From Sphingomonas sp. J315 (GTDB taxonomy: Bacteria > Pseudomonadota > Alphaproteobacteria > Sphingomonadales > Sphingomonadaceae), in contig NZ_CP088296.1 of assembly GCF_024666595.1 (NCBI RefSeq), positions 3,586,501 to 3,650,500 of the forward strand: 64,000 nucleotides of DNA. Reading direction: 5' to 3'. The notes under the pieces are model-generated. The model was not told the origin of the DNA and searched no databases. It worked only from the letters and a program-made list of their open reading frames with translations. Below are positions 1 through 7,937 of the stretch, one piece after another (within the stretch, counting starts at the first letter, position 1; every line of letters begins with the position of its first letter). Both the position numbers and the translations under genes were made by a program.

Positions 1-482
1 TGGCAAAGGTGTCGGTGGTGCCGATAGTGATTGCGGCATCCTCCCAGGTGCAGGGTTCTGCGGCGAAGGCTGCTTCGAGCCCGGCTTCGGCCTTGTCGAT
101 CGGGAGCGGGACGCCGATCACGCCGGTCGAGGAGACGAATACGTCCGACGGCTGGCAGTTCAGGTGCCCGGCCACGCGCGCGGCGATGGCTTCCACGGCG
201 GCGCGACCGCGATTGCCGGTGAAGGCGTTGCTGTTGCCGGCATTGACCACCAGCGCGCGGGCCTTGCCCAGCGGGAGCGCTTCGCGGCACCATTCGACTT
301 CGGGCGACGGGCATTTGCTGGTCGTCGTGACGCCCGCGACCGCCGTACCCTCGTCCAGCGTGACGAAGGTCAGGTCGCAGCGGTCCCATTGCTTGTAGCG
401 CGCGCGGGCGACGCGGAGCGTGACTCCCGGGATGGCGGGCAGGGCGGGGAAGGCGGCGGGGGGCGAGGGGGGAGCGGGTCAT
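1..482 (-). CDS. argJ: Glutamate N-acetyltransferase / amino-acid N-acetyltransferase ArgJ (N-terminal part, cut by window edge)
   Basis: Bifunctional ornithine acetyltransferase of arginine biosynthesis. It transfers acetyl from N-acetylornithine to glutamate and, in some bacteria, also acetylates glutamate from acetyl-CoA. About 160 residues are visible from ATG at 482 to the window edge. The conserved ArgJ N-terminal stretches are present: GVTTTSKCPSPEVEWC near residue 50, VVNAGNSNAFTG near residue 78 and VFVSSTGVIGVPLP near residue 110. The autoproteolytic threonine that splits ArgJ into alpha and beta chains lies beyond the edge and cannot be checked. A proline- and alanine-rich run follows the initiator, so a slightly later start is possible. 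No operon partner is visible in the window. Confidence 0.93.
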   Translation of the reverse strand, partial: MTRSPLAPRRLPRPARHPGSHAPRRPRALQAMGPLRPDLRHAGRGYGGRGRHDDQQMPVARSRMVPRSAPAGQGPRAGGQCRQQQRLHRQSRSRRRGSHRRARGRAPELPAVGRIRLLDRRDRRPAPDRQGRSRARSSLRRRTLHLGGCRNHYRHHRHLC

Positions 483-651
483 GGAGGCGACCTAGCTTCC
501 CCCGCGGCGCGGATCAAAGCGATTCGCATTGCCTGCACACCCTGATCCGATTTGTAGAGCATTGATCTAGAGCAATAATCCATTTCTTCTTGACGTAGGC
601 GAAACGAAGCGCTTCGCTGGCCCTCGACAGGGAGCGATTGGGAGACGGGAC

Positions 652-1011
652 ATGAGCAAGTTGAACTGGATCGGCGGACTGGTGGTCGCGGGCGCGGCGT
701 TCGTCGCGGTGCCTGAGGTACAAGCGAATACACAGCGCAATTGCGCGGTGGACAGTGTCGCGGTGATCGACGCGCGGATGCACATCAAATGTGCGCCCAT
801 CCCCGGCATCGGTCATACCCACGCGATTTACTATTTCGCGCTCAACCTGACCGAAGGGCCGGCCAAGGTGCAGAGCCTGATCGCGCTTGCCATCGCCGCC
901 AAGCAGCAGGGCAAGCCGATGGTGCTGTGGTTCGACATGAACGATTACAAGAGCGTGCCGGGGTGTGCGGGCAGCAATTGCCGCAAGCTGCGCGGCGCGG
1001 CGATGGAGTAG
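652..1011 (+). CDS. Small secreted protein of unknown function
   Basis: A 119-residue protein I do not recognise. The N-terminus is a clear Sec signal peptide (basic start, hydrophobic GGLVVAGAAFVAV, then VQA before the likely cleavage near residue 26), so the mature product should be periplasmic. The mature part has four cysteines (CAVDS, KCAPIP, GCAGSNC), which suggests disulfides. A GGGAGA-like ribosome site precedes the ATG at 652. The region upstream is AT-richer than its surroundings and holds a perfect 12-bp palindrome, CGAAGCGCTTCG, at 605-616, a plausible but unproven operator. It converges on leuA across a short gap with GC-rich inverted repeats. Confidence 0.75.
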   Translation: MSKLNWIGGLVVAGAAFVAVPEVQANTQRNCAVDSVAVIDARMHIKCAPIPGIGHTHAIYYFALNLTEGPAKVQSLIALAIAAKQQGKPMVLWFDMNDYKSVPGCAGSNCRKLRGAAME

Positions 1012-1156
1012 CTTCCTAATCCCCTCCGGCAAGGGAAGTGTAAGCGCAGCTGACAGAGGGGGATGCAGGGTATCGGATTGAGCCGGGAAGGCTCAGCCGT
1101 CCTCCCCTCCGTCGCCTTCGGCGCCACCTCCCTCTGGCGGGGGGGAGATCGATTTA

Positions 1157-2821
1157 TCACCCCAGCGCCCCCGCCGCGCTCAGCACCGCGCGGACGCTGG
1201 CGGTGGCGACGTCCTCGTCGATGCCGACGCCCCAGACGGTGCGGCCGTCGGGAGTGCGGCATTCGACATAGGCGGCGGCCTGCGCGGTCGAGCCATGGCC
1301 GATCGCGTGTTCGGCATAGTCGGCGATGTCGAGATCGACGCCGAAGCCTTCGCGGATCGCCGCGACGACGCTGGAGATCAGGCCGTTGCCGCGGCCGCTG
1401 ACCGAGCGCGCGACACCATCGACCTCGATCGCGCCTGCGAAGATGCGTTCGCCATTGGTGGCGCGGGTCTCGTCATAGGCGCCGAGCGTGAAGCGCTGTG
1501 GCTGCATCAGGCGGTAGGCGGACTGGAAGGTCGCCCAGATATCCTGCGCATTCAGCTCGCGGCTGGTTTCGTCGGCCATGCGCTGGACGTGGCGGCTGAA
1601 ATCGGCCTGGAGGCGCTTCGGCAGCTTCAGCCCCTTGTCCTGTTCCAGCACCCAGGCGACGCCGCCCTTGCCCGACTGCGAATTGACGCGGATCACCGCC
1701 TCGTAGCTGCGGCCGAGATCGGCGGGATCGATCGGGAGATAGGGCACCTCCCACAGATCGTCGTTGCGCGCTTCCTGCGCGGCGAAGCCCTTCTTGATCG
1801 CGTCCTGATGGCTGCCCGAAAAGGCGGTGAAGACGAGGTCGCCGGCATAGGGCGTGCGCGGGTGGACGGGGATGTTGGTGCAATATTCGACCGTCTTCAC
1901 GACTTCGTCGATGTCGTTGAAGGTCAGGCCGGGGTCGATGCCCTGCGTGTACATGTTCATCGCCACGGTCACGAGGTCACAATTGCCGGTGCGCTCGCCA
2001 TTGCCGAGCAGGCAGCCCTCGACCCTGTCGGCACCCGCCATCATCCCCAGCTCCGCCGCTGCTACGCCGGTGCCGCGGTCATTATGGGTGTGCAGCGAGA
2101 TGACGACGCTGTCGCGATTGGGGATGTGGCGGCAGAAATATTCGATCTGGTCGGCATAGATGTTGGGTGTCGCCGCCTCGACCGTCGCGGGCAGGTTGAG
2201 GATCAACGGACGCTCGGGCGTGGGCTGGAGCACGTCCATCACCGCGGCGCAGACCTCGATCGAGAAATCGAGTTCGGCGGTCGAGAAGGTCTCAGGCGAA
2301 TATTCGAACTGCCAGTCGGTGTCGGGCTGTGCCGCAGCACCGTCGCGCAACATGCGTGCGGCGTCGGTGGCGATCGTCTTGACCTCGTGGCGCTCCATGC
2401 CGAACACGATGCGCCGCCAGGCCGGGCTGACCGCGTTGTAGACATGGACGATCGCCTGTTTCGCGCCGCGCAGGCTCTCGAAACTGGTTTCGATCAGGTC
2501 GCGGCGCGCCTGGGTGAGCACCTGAATGGTGATGTCTTCGGGAATGCGTCCGTCGCGGACAAGGCCGGAGATGAAGTCGAACTCGGTCGCGCCGGCGCTG
2601 GGGAAGCCGACCTCGACCTCCTTGATCCCGACGCGACAGATCAGGTCGAAGAAGCGCGTCTTCTTCTCCGCATCCATCGGGTCGATCAGCGCCTGATTGC
2701 CGTCGCGCAGGTCGGTCGAAAGCCAGCGCGGCGCCTTGGTGATCGTGCGGCTTGGCCATTGGCGATCGGGCAGATCGACCTGGGGGAAAGGGCGGTATTT
2801 GACGCTGGGGTCGCGCAACAT
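1157..2821 (-). CDS. leuA: 2-isopropylmalate synthase LeuA
   Basis: Condenses 2-oxoisovalerate with acetyl-CoA, the committed step of leucine synthesis, in the cytoplasm. The 554-residue length and the long N-terminal lead-in fit the LeuA type-2 subfamily. The catalytic (beta/alpha)8 barrel shows LRDGNQ (38-43, metal and substrate site) and HTHND (244-248, metal ligands). The C-terminal third is the regulatory domain that normally mediates leucine feedback inhibition. The gene is monocistronic here. It is preceded on the same strand by a leucine-rich leader peptide (2916-2963) and an inverted repeat that overlaps the leader's stop codon, so attenuation by leucyl-tRNA supply is likely. Confidence 0.97.
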   Translation of the reverse strand: MLRDPSVKYRPFPQVDLPDRQWPSRTITKAPRWLSTDLRDGNQALIDPMDAEKKTRFFDLICRVGIKEVEVGFPSAGATEFDFISGLVRDGRIPEDITIQVLTQARRDLIETSFESLRGAKQAIVHVYNAVSPAWRRIVFGMERHEVKTIATDAARMLRDGAAAQPDTDWQFEYSPETFSTAELDFSIEVCAAVMDVLQPTPERPLILNLPATVEAATPNIYADQIEYFCRHIPNRDSVVISLHTHNDRGTGVAAAELGMMAGADRVEGCLLGNGERTGNCDLVTVAMNMYTQGIDPGLTFNDIDEVVKTVEYCTNIPVHPRTPYAGDLVFTAFSGSHQDAIKKGFAAQEARNDDLWEVPYLPIDPADLGRSYEAVIRVNSQSGKGGVAWVLEQDKGLKLPKRLQADFSRHVQRMADETSRELNAQDIWATFQSAYRLMQPQRFTLGAYDETRATNGERIFAGAIEVDGVARSVSGRGNGLISSVVAAIREGFGVDLDIADYAEHAIGHGSTAQAAAYVECRTPDGRTVWGVGIDEDVATASVRAVLSAAGALG

Positions 2822-2869
2822 CGGACTTCTCGCTTCGGGTATCGGGCGGTCGGGGAGGGGGATTGCTCT

Positions 2870-2923
2870 GCCCTTAGGCCGTGTGCGCGGCGCATGGCCA
2901 CGCAGAATCCACGCCCTAAGGGC
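2870..2923 (-). promoter_or_regulatory. Probable leu attenuator: 9-bp perfect inverted repeat overlapping the leader stop codon
   Basis: On the minus strand GCCCTTAGG (2923-2915) pairs perfectly with CCTAAGGGC (2878-2870), with a 36-base interior. The first arm contains the stop codon of the leucine-rich leader peptide, so a ribosome stalled on leucine codons or finishing the peptide would change the folding of this RNA. No U-run follows the second arm, so it is either a pause/antiterminator element or a non-canonical terminator. Seen directly: arms and overlap. Inferred: attenuation function. Confidence 0.6.
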
Positions 2924-2963
2924 GGGTAAGTCGAAGCAGAAGAAGGCTGCGATACGGCAACAT
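2916..2963 (-). CDS. Leucine-rich leader peptide upstream of leuA
   Basis: A 15-codon reading frame, [15 protein letters not shown], starting at ATG 2963 and ending in TAG at 2916, about 95 bases upstream of leuA on the same strand. Six of 15 residues are leucine, with four consecutive leucine codons (CTT CTT CTG preceded or followed by CTT) and one UUG. This is the arrangement of the enterobacterial leu leader, where scarcity of charged tRNA-Leu stalls the ribosome. The ribosome site is weak. The frame is too short for routine gene finders. The coincidence of leucine content, position before leuA and an inverted repeat over its stop codon makes chance unlikely. Confidence 0.72.
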   Translation of the reverse strand: MLPYRSLLLLRLTRP

Positions 2964-3085
2964 TATGCGAGCCGCTTAGCCCGAAGGCGCAACAAAAGTC
3001 CAGTCCCCCTTGTGGTGATACTTAGAAACGGCGATTGTAAGCTCGTTCCGACCCCGCAACGGACGGGCGGAGCGAGAGGATGCGC

Positions 3086-3694
3086 ATGACCCGACCAACC
3101 TTGGCGCGCGTGCTGACGATCATCGGCGCGCTGCTGCTGCTCTACGCGCTGCTTGGCAATTATCTGGTTTTGCCGGGCTATCTTCGCTTCCTCGCGCGGG
3201 AGGGGAGCGGCGACGCGCCCTCGACCGCGGCGTTCGTGATCGGTGCGGTGAAGACAATCAGCTGGATGCTGTCGGTCCAGCTGGCGGTTCTGTGTCTCGG
3301 TACCGCGCATGCCTTGCGCGCGGGGTTGCGGGCCGGGTGGTTTGCGGGTGCGATGGTCGTTTGGATCGGCCTGTGGTCGATCCCCAGCCTGCCTGCGCCG
3401 GGCGGCTGGTTCTATGCCGGGTTCGGCGCGGTGCTCCTCGTCGCGATTGGCTGGACGCTCGCGCAGGGGCGTGCACCCGAGCGCGCGGATCGGGGGCGGC
3501 TCGCCTTCCTGTTCGCGATGTCGTTCTTCGCTTTGGCGACGTGGGAGGTGTGCGGGCTCGGCAGTGCCGGGCGGATGTTGCGCCCGGATGAGGCGACCGA
3601 TTTCTCGCTCAACCTGCTCGTCACGCAAAGCAGCAAGCTGATGATCGAGCTGGTCATTGCATGGATCGCGCTGGCGCTGAGCCTGCGACGCTAG
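3086..3694 (+). CDS. Four-helix integral membrane protein of unknown function
   Basis: About 202 residues with four to five hydrophobic segments: LTIIGALLLLYALLGNYLVL near the N-terminus, then TISWMLSVQLAVLCLGTAHA, WFAGAMVVWIGLWSI, FYAGFGAVLLVAIGWTLA and a C-terminal LMIELVIAWIALALSL. No signature of a known transporter or enzyme is visible. The start is placed at ATG 3086 rather than the in-frame ATG at 3080, because the GAGAGG ribosome site at 3074-3079 abuts 3080 but sits six bases before 3086. It is divergent from leuA, so the 3000-3085 region probably carries both promoters. Confidence 0.75.
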   Translation: MTRPTLARVLTIIGALLLLYALLGNYLVLPGYLRFLAREGSGDAPSTAAFVIGAVKTISWMLSVQLAVLCLGTAHALRAGLRAGWFAGAMVVWIGLWSIPSLPAPGGWFYAGFGAVLLVAIGWTLAQGRAPERADRGRLAFLFAMSFFALATWEVCGLGSAGRMLRPDEATDFSLNLLVTQSSKLMIELVIAWIALALSLRR

Positions 3695-3783
3695 GGCGTA
3701 ATGGTGCGACCGGAGGTGCGCGCTATCATTCTCTAAACCTTTGAGGTGTAACGATAGTCCCGGGCGGGGGCGAAGGGACAATC

Positions 3784-4179
3784 ATGTATCAGCTTATGTA
3801 TATCAGCAGCGTCCGTGCCGGCACCCAGGTCGAGGTGGCGCCGATCCTGCTCGCCTCGCGCCGCAACAACGATCGCCACGGGATTACCGGCTTTCTCTAC
3901 GCCGACGGGCGCCGGTTTCTGCAGGTGCTGGAGGGGCCACAGGACGCGGTCGAGCAGACCTTTGCCCGGATCGCGGCGGATCCGCGCCATTGTGCGATCG
4001 TCATCCTGTCACGCCGGGCGATCGAGATGCGCGAATTTGGCGACTGGGCCATGGCGCATCGCGTCCCCGGAGCGGAAAGCGATGCGCTGATGGCGCAGAT
4101 TGCCGACCGGCTGAGCACCGCTTCGCCGAATGTCCGCGCCACGTTTGAGGGCTTTGCGAAGATCCGGCGCGCGGCGTGA
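3784..4179 (+). CDS. BLUF-domain blue-light photoreceptor (FAD-binding)
   Basis: A 131-residue stand-alone BLUF protein, a cytoplasmic blue-light sensor that binds FAD and signals through a hydrogen-bond switch. The photoactive-site residues can be placed by comparison with AppA: Tyr6 in MYQLMYISS, Asn29 in RRNNDRHGITG, Gln47 in RRFLQVLEG, and Trp88 and Met90 in GDWAM. All are present, so the domain should be photoactive. No effector domain is fused (no EAL or GGDEF), so it must act on a partner protein. Neighbours give no clear hint: a membrane protein upstream and a convergent YceI gene three bases downstream. Short BLUF proteins of this type are common in proteobacteria. Confidence 0.93.
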   Translation: MYQLMYISSVRAGTQVEVAPILLASRRNNDRHGITGFLYADGRRFLQVLEGPQDAVEQTFARIAADPRHCAIVILSRRAIEMREFGDWAMAHRVPGAESDALMAQIADRLSTASPNVRATFEGFAKIRRAA

Positions 4180-4182
4180 CGC

Positions 4183-4815
4183 CTACTTCTGGAAGGCGGC
4201 GGCGATTTCCAGCTTGACCTCGTCGCTGACCAGCGGGACGGCATAGCCCAGGCCAAAGTCGCTGCGCTTGATCGTCGCCTCGGCCTCGAACCCGACATTC
4301 TCCTTGCCGCCCATCCGCTCGGGCGCCTTGCCCGCGCCGTAGAAGTCGACGTCGAGCGTCACCGGCTTGGTGATGCCGTTGAGGGTCAGATTGCCGTGCA
4401 CCTTCGCCTCGTCGCCGTCGGAATCGACGACGACATGGTGCGAGACGAACTTGGCGTCAGCGGGGGCGGAGCCGAAGAAATCGGGCTTGCCGCCGTCCTT
4501 GCCGTCACGCAGCAGATGCGCGGTGAAGCCGGGGACGCCGGTGACCATCTTCGACACCGGGATCGTCACGTCTACCTTCGACGCGCCGGGGTTCTTGGGA
4601 TCGAGCTCCAGTGTACCGGTCACCTGACCGAACAGGCCCCAGAGGGGCGAGAAGCCGAAATGGTTGACCTCCCACTTCACCAGCGTGTGGCTGGCATCGA
4701 CGGTGTAGCTGCCGCCGGTGATTGCGGCCTTGTCCTTCGATCCGGGCATTTGCTGCGCGACGATCGGGGTGGCGATGGCGGTGGCGGCGATCAGGCTGGC
4801 GATCACGAGGCGCAT
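4183..4815 (-). CDS. YceI family periplasmic lipid-binding protein
   Basis: A 210-residue exported protein. A signal peptide occupies roughly residues 1-20 (RLVIASLIAATAIATPIVAQ). The rest has the YceI beta-barrel pattern: GGSYTVDASHTLVKWEVNHF near the start, then TGTLELDPKNPGASKVDVTI, a central LTLNGITKPVTLDVDF, and a C-terminal IKRSDFGLGYAVPLVSDEV. YceI proteins bind isoprenoid or fatty-acid-like amphiphiles in a lipocalin-like barrel, so a periplasmic carrier role is likely, though the ligand cannot be read from the sequence. It stands alone between the BLUF gene (convergent) and an upstream reductase on the same strand. Confidence 0.93.
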   Translation of the reverse strand: MRLVIASLIAATAIATPIVAQQMPGSKDKAAITGGSYTVDASHTLVKWEVNHFGFSPLWGLFGQVTGTLELDPKNPGASKVDVTIPVSKMVTGVPGFTAHLLRDGKDGGKPDFFGSAPADAKFVSHHVVVDSDGDEAKVHGNLTLNGITKPVTLDVDFYGAGKAPERMGGKENVGFEAEATIKRSDFGLGYAVPLVSDEVKLEIAAAFQK

Positions 4816-4914
4816 GGGTCGGTCTCCGGATAGCGGGAAGGCGTCGCGACAATGCGCGACGCCCTCAAGATGTTCAAATGGCGATGTGCGAACGCAAGGT
4901 TTCCCGAACTGCGA

Positions 4915-6042
4915 TCAAAGCTGCGGGAGGATCAGATATTTCTCCCCCGTGGCGCGGCGATTATAGGCGGCGATGGTCGCGGGCTGGACCGCGTCCTCAA
5001 GACTGATCCGGTTGCTGTAGCTGCTGGCGAAGGTGGTGCGGATTTCGGCGGCGACCTTGGCGCGCATCCGCATCACTTCCTCCATGCCGGCTTCCATCAG
5101 GTACGGGGTGAGCAGCCAGCCGCCGATGCCCCATTTCATGCCAAAGCCGCGGGTGATCTCGGTCGGGGCCATGCTGAGCCCGCCATAGATATAGACCTGC
5201 TTCATCGTCGACGAGCCATAGGGGCCATTCGCCGGGTTGGTGCGGACTGCTGCAGCCTCCATCGCCGTGAGGATCTGGCCGGCGAGTTTGCCGCCGCCGA
5301 TGGCGTCAAAGGCGAGGAACGCCTGGGTTTCGGCGATGGCGTCGGTGAGCTGGGCCATGAAGTCGGGCGCGCTGCTGTCGATCACATGCGTCGCGCCGAG
5401 ATCGCGGAGCAGCAGCGCCTGGGTCTGGCTGCGCACGATGTTCACCAGCGGCACGCCTTCGGACAGGGTCAGCTTGACCAGCATCTGCCCAAGATTCGAG
5501 GCGGCGGCGGTGTGGACGAGGCCGGTATAGCCCTCGCGCCGCATCGTGCCGACCATGCCCAGCGCGGTCATCGGATTGACGAAGGACGAGGCGGCTTCCT
5601 CCGCGGTCACGCCATCGGGGAGCACCAGGCAGTCGCGGGCGCGCAGCAGGCGATATTGGGTGTAGAAGCCGCCGCCCGCCGCCGCGACGGTCTTGCCGAC
5701 CAGCGCCTGGGCCGCGGGGTCATCGCCCGCCGCGACGACTGTGCCCGCGCCCTCATTCCCGATCGGCAGCGGCTTTCCGAGGCGCGGCGCGACATGGCGG
5801 CGCAGCGCTTCGGGGATTTCCGCGCGCGCGCCATAGCCCAGCGGGGCGAAGGCATTGGAGTCGGCGACGCTGAGCATGACCGCGAGGTCCGAGGGGTTGA
5901 TCGGCGTTGCCTCGACCCGGATCAGCACTTCGTCGCCACTCGGCTGCGGGACCGGCATGTCGCGGAGCGCGAGTTCGAGGCCACCATCGTCGGTGACGGT
6001 CGAAAACAACTGCTTCGCCTGTGCGGGGATCGGGTGGGTCAT
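4915..6042 (-). CDS. Zinc-independent medium-chain dehydrogenase/reductase (quinone-oxidoreductase-like)
   Basis: A 375-residue MDR-superfamily enzyme, cytoplasmic, NAD(P)H-dependent. The N-terminal GroES-like domain shows the typical DEVLIRVEATPINPSDLAVM (about residues 43-62). The cofactor domain follows with TGLVHTAAASNLGQMLVKL, a Rossmann entry in which the canonical AxxGGVG loop is replaced by AAASNLG. No catalytic zinc cysteines are visible. The substrate is not predictable. ATG 6042 is chosen over the ATG at 6066 because AAGGAGG sits five bases upstream of it. Transcribed alone and divergent from the thioesterase. Confidence 0.82.
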   Translation of the reverse strand: MTHPIPAQAKQLFSTVTDDGGLELALRDMPVPQPSGDEVLIRVEATPINPSDLAVMLSVADSNAFAPLGYGARAEIPEALRRHVAPRLGKPLPIGNEGAGTVVAAGDDPAAQALVGKTVAAAGGGFYTQYRLLRARDCLVLPDGVTAEEAASSFVNPMTALGMVGTMRREGYTGLVHTAAASNLGQMLVKLTLSEGVPLVNIVRSQTQALLLRDLGATHVIDSSAPDFMAQLTDAIAETQAFLAFDAIGGGKLAGQILTAMEAAAVRTNPANGPYGSSTMKQVYIYGGLSMAPTEITRGFGMKWGIGGWLLTPYLMEAGMEEVMRMRAKVAAEIRTTFASSYSNRISLEDAVQPATIAAYNRRATGEKYLILPQL

Positions 6043-6171
6043 GGCATCCTCCTTATGTCGTTGCATGCGGCATACCGTGAATTCGAAACAGGGATCAATG
6101 GGGTGGCGTGGATTTGCGCGGCAGGGGCATTGCCCCTCGCATCCCGTTCCAGTTTACGTTAAGGTGAAGCT

Positions 6172-6582
6172 ATGACGCGCGCAGCCATTCCGTTCGAAGT
6201 CCCGATCCCGGTCGATCCCGCCGACATCGATTTCATGGGGCATGTCAACAACGCCAGCTACCTCAAATGGGTGCAGGAAGCGGTGTTGACGCACTGGCAG
6301 AAGCTGGCCCCCGCCGAAGAGGTCGCGAAGCATCTGTGGGTCGCGCTCAAGCACGAGATCACCTATCGCAAGCCCGCTTTCCTCAACGATGAAGTTGTCG
6401 CGACGGTTCTGCTTGAAAAGGTGCAGGGCGTCAGCGCTTTTTACGAGACGATCATCCGCCGCGGCGACGATGTGCTGGCCGAGGTCAAGTCACGCTGGTG
6501 CTGTGTCGACGCGACGACGCTGCGCCCGGCGCGGATCGCGGAGCATATCGTCGAGCATTTCTTCGGCAAGCGCGAGGGTTAG
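6172..6582 (+). CDS. Hotdog-fold acyl-CoA thioesterase (4HBT family)
   Basis: A 136-residue cytoplasmic thioesterase of the 4-hydroxybenzoyl-CoA thioesterase/FadM-YbgC group. The diagnostic active-site stretch DPADIDFMGHVNNASYLKW is at residues 15-33, with catalytic Asp20 and the GHVNN turn at 23-27. The remainder follows the single hotdog pattern (ALKHEITYRKPAFLNDEVVA, then VLAEVKSRWCCVD). Length is typical. The acyl-CoA substrate is not predictable. Its last four bases overlap the end of the convergent methyltransferase gene. Confidence 0.9.
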   Translation: MTRAAIPFEVPIPVDPADIDFMGHVNNASYLKWVQEAVLTHWQKLAPAEEVAKHLWVALKHEITYRKPAFLNDEVVATVLLEKVQGVSAFYETIIRRGDDVLAEVKSRWCCVDATTLRPARIAEHIVEHFFGKREG

Positions 6583-7058
6583 AGCCAGCGCGGAACGCGG
6601 TGCGCGTAGTTGATATAGGATACGCCGAACTTGTCCGCCATGTAGCGTTCCTCGCGGGCGATCACGCCGTAGTGGATCGTGAGGATCAGCGGGATGAACA
6701 GCCACAGCACGACAGGTGCGTTGGCGGCGACAGCAAGACCGAGATAGATCAGTGTCATGCCGAGATACATCGGGTTGCGCGTCCAGCGATAGACGCCCTG
6801 CACGACAAAGGCGGTGGTCGGCTGCCAGGGCGGGGCGGGGGTGCCCGCCGCCTTGAACCGCACGAGCGCGGCGGCGATCAGTCCGAGACCGGACAGGAGA
6901 AACAGCGCGACGACGGTCCAGCGAAGTGAATCGGGCATATCGAGCCCCTGCGTCCTCACTACCAGATACTCGAGCGCGATTCCCGCGATCAGATAGCCGA
7001 GAAAGATCAGCGGCGGCGGCGCGATCACGCCGGGAATGTCGGACTTGGTGTCGGTCAT
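6579..7058 (-). CDS. Integral membrane methyltransferase, isoprenylcysteine carboxyl methyltransferase (ICMT/PEMT) family
   Basis: A 159-residue membrane protein. Two N-terminal hydrophobic helices (PLIFLGYLIAGIALEYLVV; TVVALFLLSGLGLIAAAL) are followed by the family core GVYRWTRNPMYLGMTLIYLG (about 92-111), where the R-x-P-x-Y segment binds S-adenosylmethionine. A final hydrophobic hairpin comes next, then IAREERYMADKFGVSYINYA with the conserved E-E and Y residues. Bacterial members methylate lipids or small molecules rather than prenylated proteins; the acceptor is unknown. It is ten bases upstream of, and on the same strand as, the SpoIIM/RDD operon end, but probably independent of it. Confidence 0.85.
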   Translation of the reverse strand: MTDTKSDIPGVIAPPPLIFLGYLIAGIALEYLVVRTQGLDMPDSLRWTVVALFLLSGLGLIAAALVRFKAAGTPAPPWQPTTAFVVQGVYRWTRNPMYLGMTLIYLGLAVAANAPVVLWLFIPLILTIHYGVIAREERYMADKFGVSYINYAHRVPRWL

Positions 7059-7067
7059 GGGCCGTTC

Positions 7068-7937
7068 CTAACCTTCCGAATCGAACTTGTCGCGCTTTCG
7101 CTTGCCGAACAACAGGCGGCGTTCGAGATGGCGGCGCGCGGCGGCGTAATAGGCGTCGAGAAAGGCGCGGTCCTCGCCGACATGGCTGCCATGATCGGGA
7201 CGGCCGATCTTGCGCCGGATCACGCCGGCGACGGTGACGATCGTGTCGGCATCGTCGCGATGGAGGACCTCGGCGAGTCGCTGGACCTCCATCTGGCCAT
7301 AGGTTTCGAGCTCTTCGGGGGTGAAGGCATAGCGCTCGACATGCTCGGTTTGCGTCTCCGCGAGGAGATCGGGGGCGATTTTCGGGCGCTCATTCTCGAC
7401 CACCCAGGTTCCCGCGATCAGGTCGCCCGCGCGCAGCCGGTCGCGGTTGAACAGCGGGAAGAGCATGAAGATCGCGGTCCAGCCAAGGCCAAAGAGCGTC
7501 ATCCAGCGACTGCTGAACCCCTCCGCCTGCGCCGTAAGCAGGAACAGCAACGGCATGAACACCTCAATCTCGCGCGTCAGGTTGCGCGCGAGAATCGCGC
7601 CGCCGGTCAGCCGACCCCCGTCGCGCGCCACCACCCGGATATTGAGCGCACGCTTGCCAATTGTCGCCGCGCGCGCGCCGCTTTCGAACAAGGTGAAATA
7701 GAAATTGCGCAGCAGGAAGAAGCCGAGCAGCCACAGGATCGCCGCCACATTGCCCGATCCGCGTTCGCTGAGCAGTCCCACCGCCGCGATTGTCAGCGCG
7801 ATCAGCGTGCCCAGCATGATCCCCGCGTCGATGGTGAATGCACCGGCGCGCGCACCCGCGCTGGCCAGACGGAGGTGCAGCACGGCCCCCTCCGGCGTCA
7901 CCAGTTCGCGTACCAGCCGATCCTTGCGATCAGCCAT
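7068..7937 (-). CDS. RDD family membrane protein (last gene of the MoxR operon)
   Basis: A 289-residue membrane protein. The RDD domain begins at about residue 10 with LASAGARAGAFTIDAGIML (Arg and Asp of the family name) and contains hydrophobic segments AAILWLLGFFLLRNFYF and RWMTLFGLGWTAIFMLFPLF. The GKRALNIRVVARDGGRLTG motif is between them. A hydrophilic C-terminal half of about 120 residues follows and is predicted cytosolic. ATG 7937 (MADRKDRL) is used; it overlaps the end of the SpoIIM gene by eight bases, implying translational coupling. RDD proteins include proposed ion antiporters, but the role in this operon is not established. Confidence 0.87.
   Translation of the reverse strand: MADRKDRLVRELVTPEGAVLHLRLASAGARAGAFTIDAGIMLGTLIALTIAAVGLLSERGSGNVAAILWLLGFFLLRNFYFTLFESGARAATIGKRALNIRVVARDGGRLTGGAILARNLTREIEVFMPLLFLLTAQAEGFSSRWMTLFGLGWTAIFMLFPLFNRDRLRAGDLIAGTWVVENERPKIAPDLLAETQTEHVERYAFTPEELETYGQMEVQRLAEVLHRDDADTIVTVAGVIRRKIGRPDHGSHVGEDRAFLDAYYAAARRHLERRLLFGKRKRDKFDSEG

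Noticed and set aside
3080..3085. ATG at 3080 as start of the membrane protein
   Set aside because: The GAGAGG ribosome site directly abuts it; the in-frame ATG at 3086 has a normal spacing.
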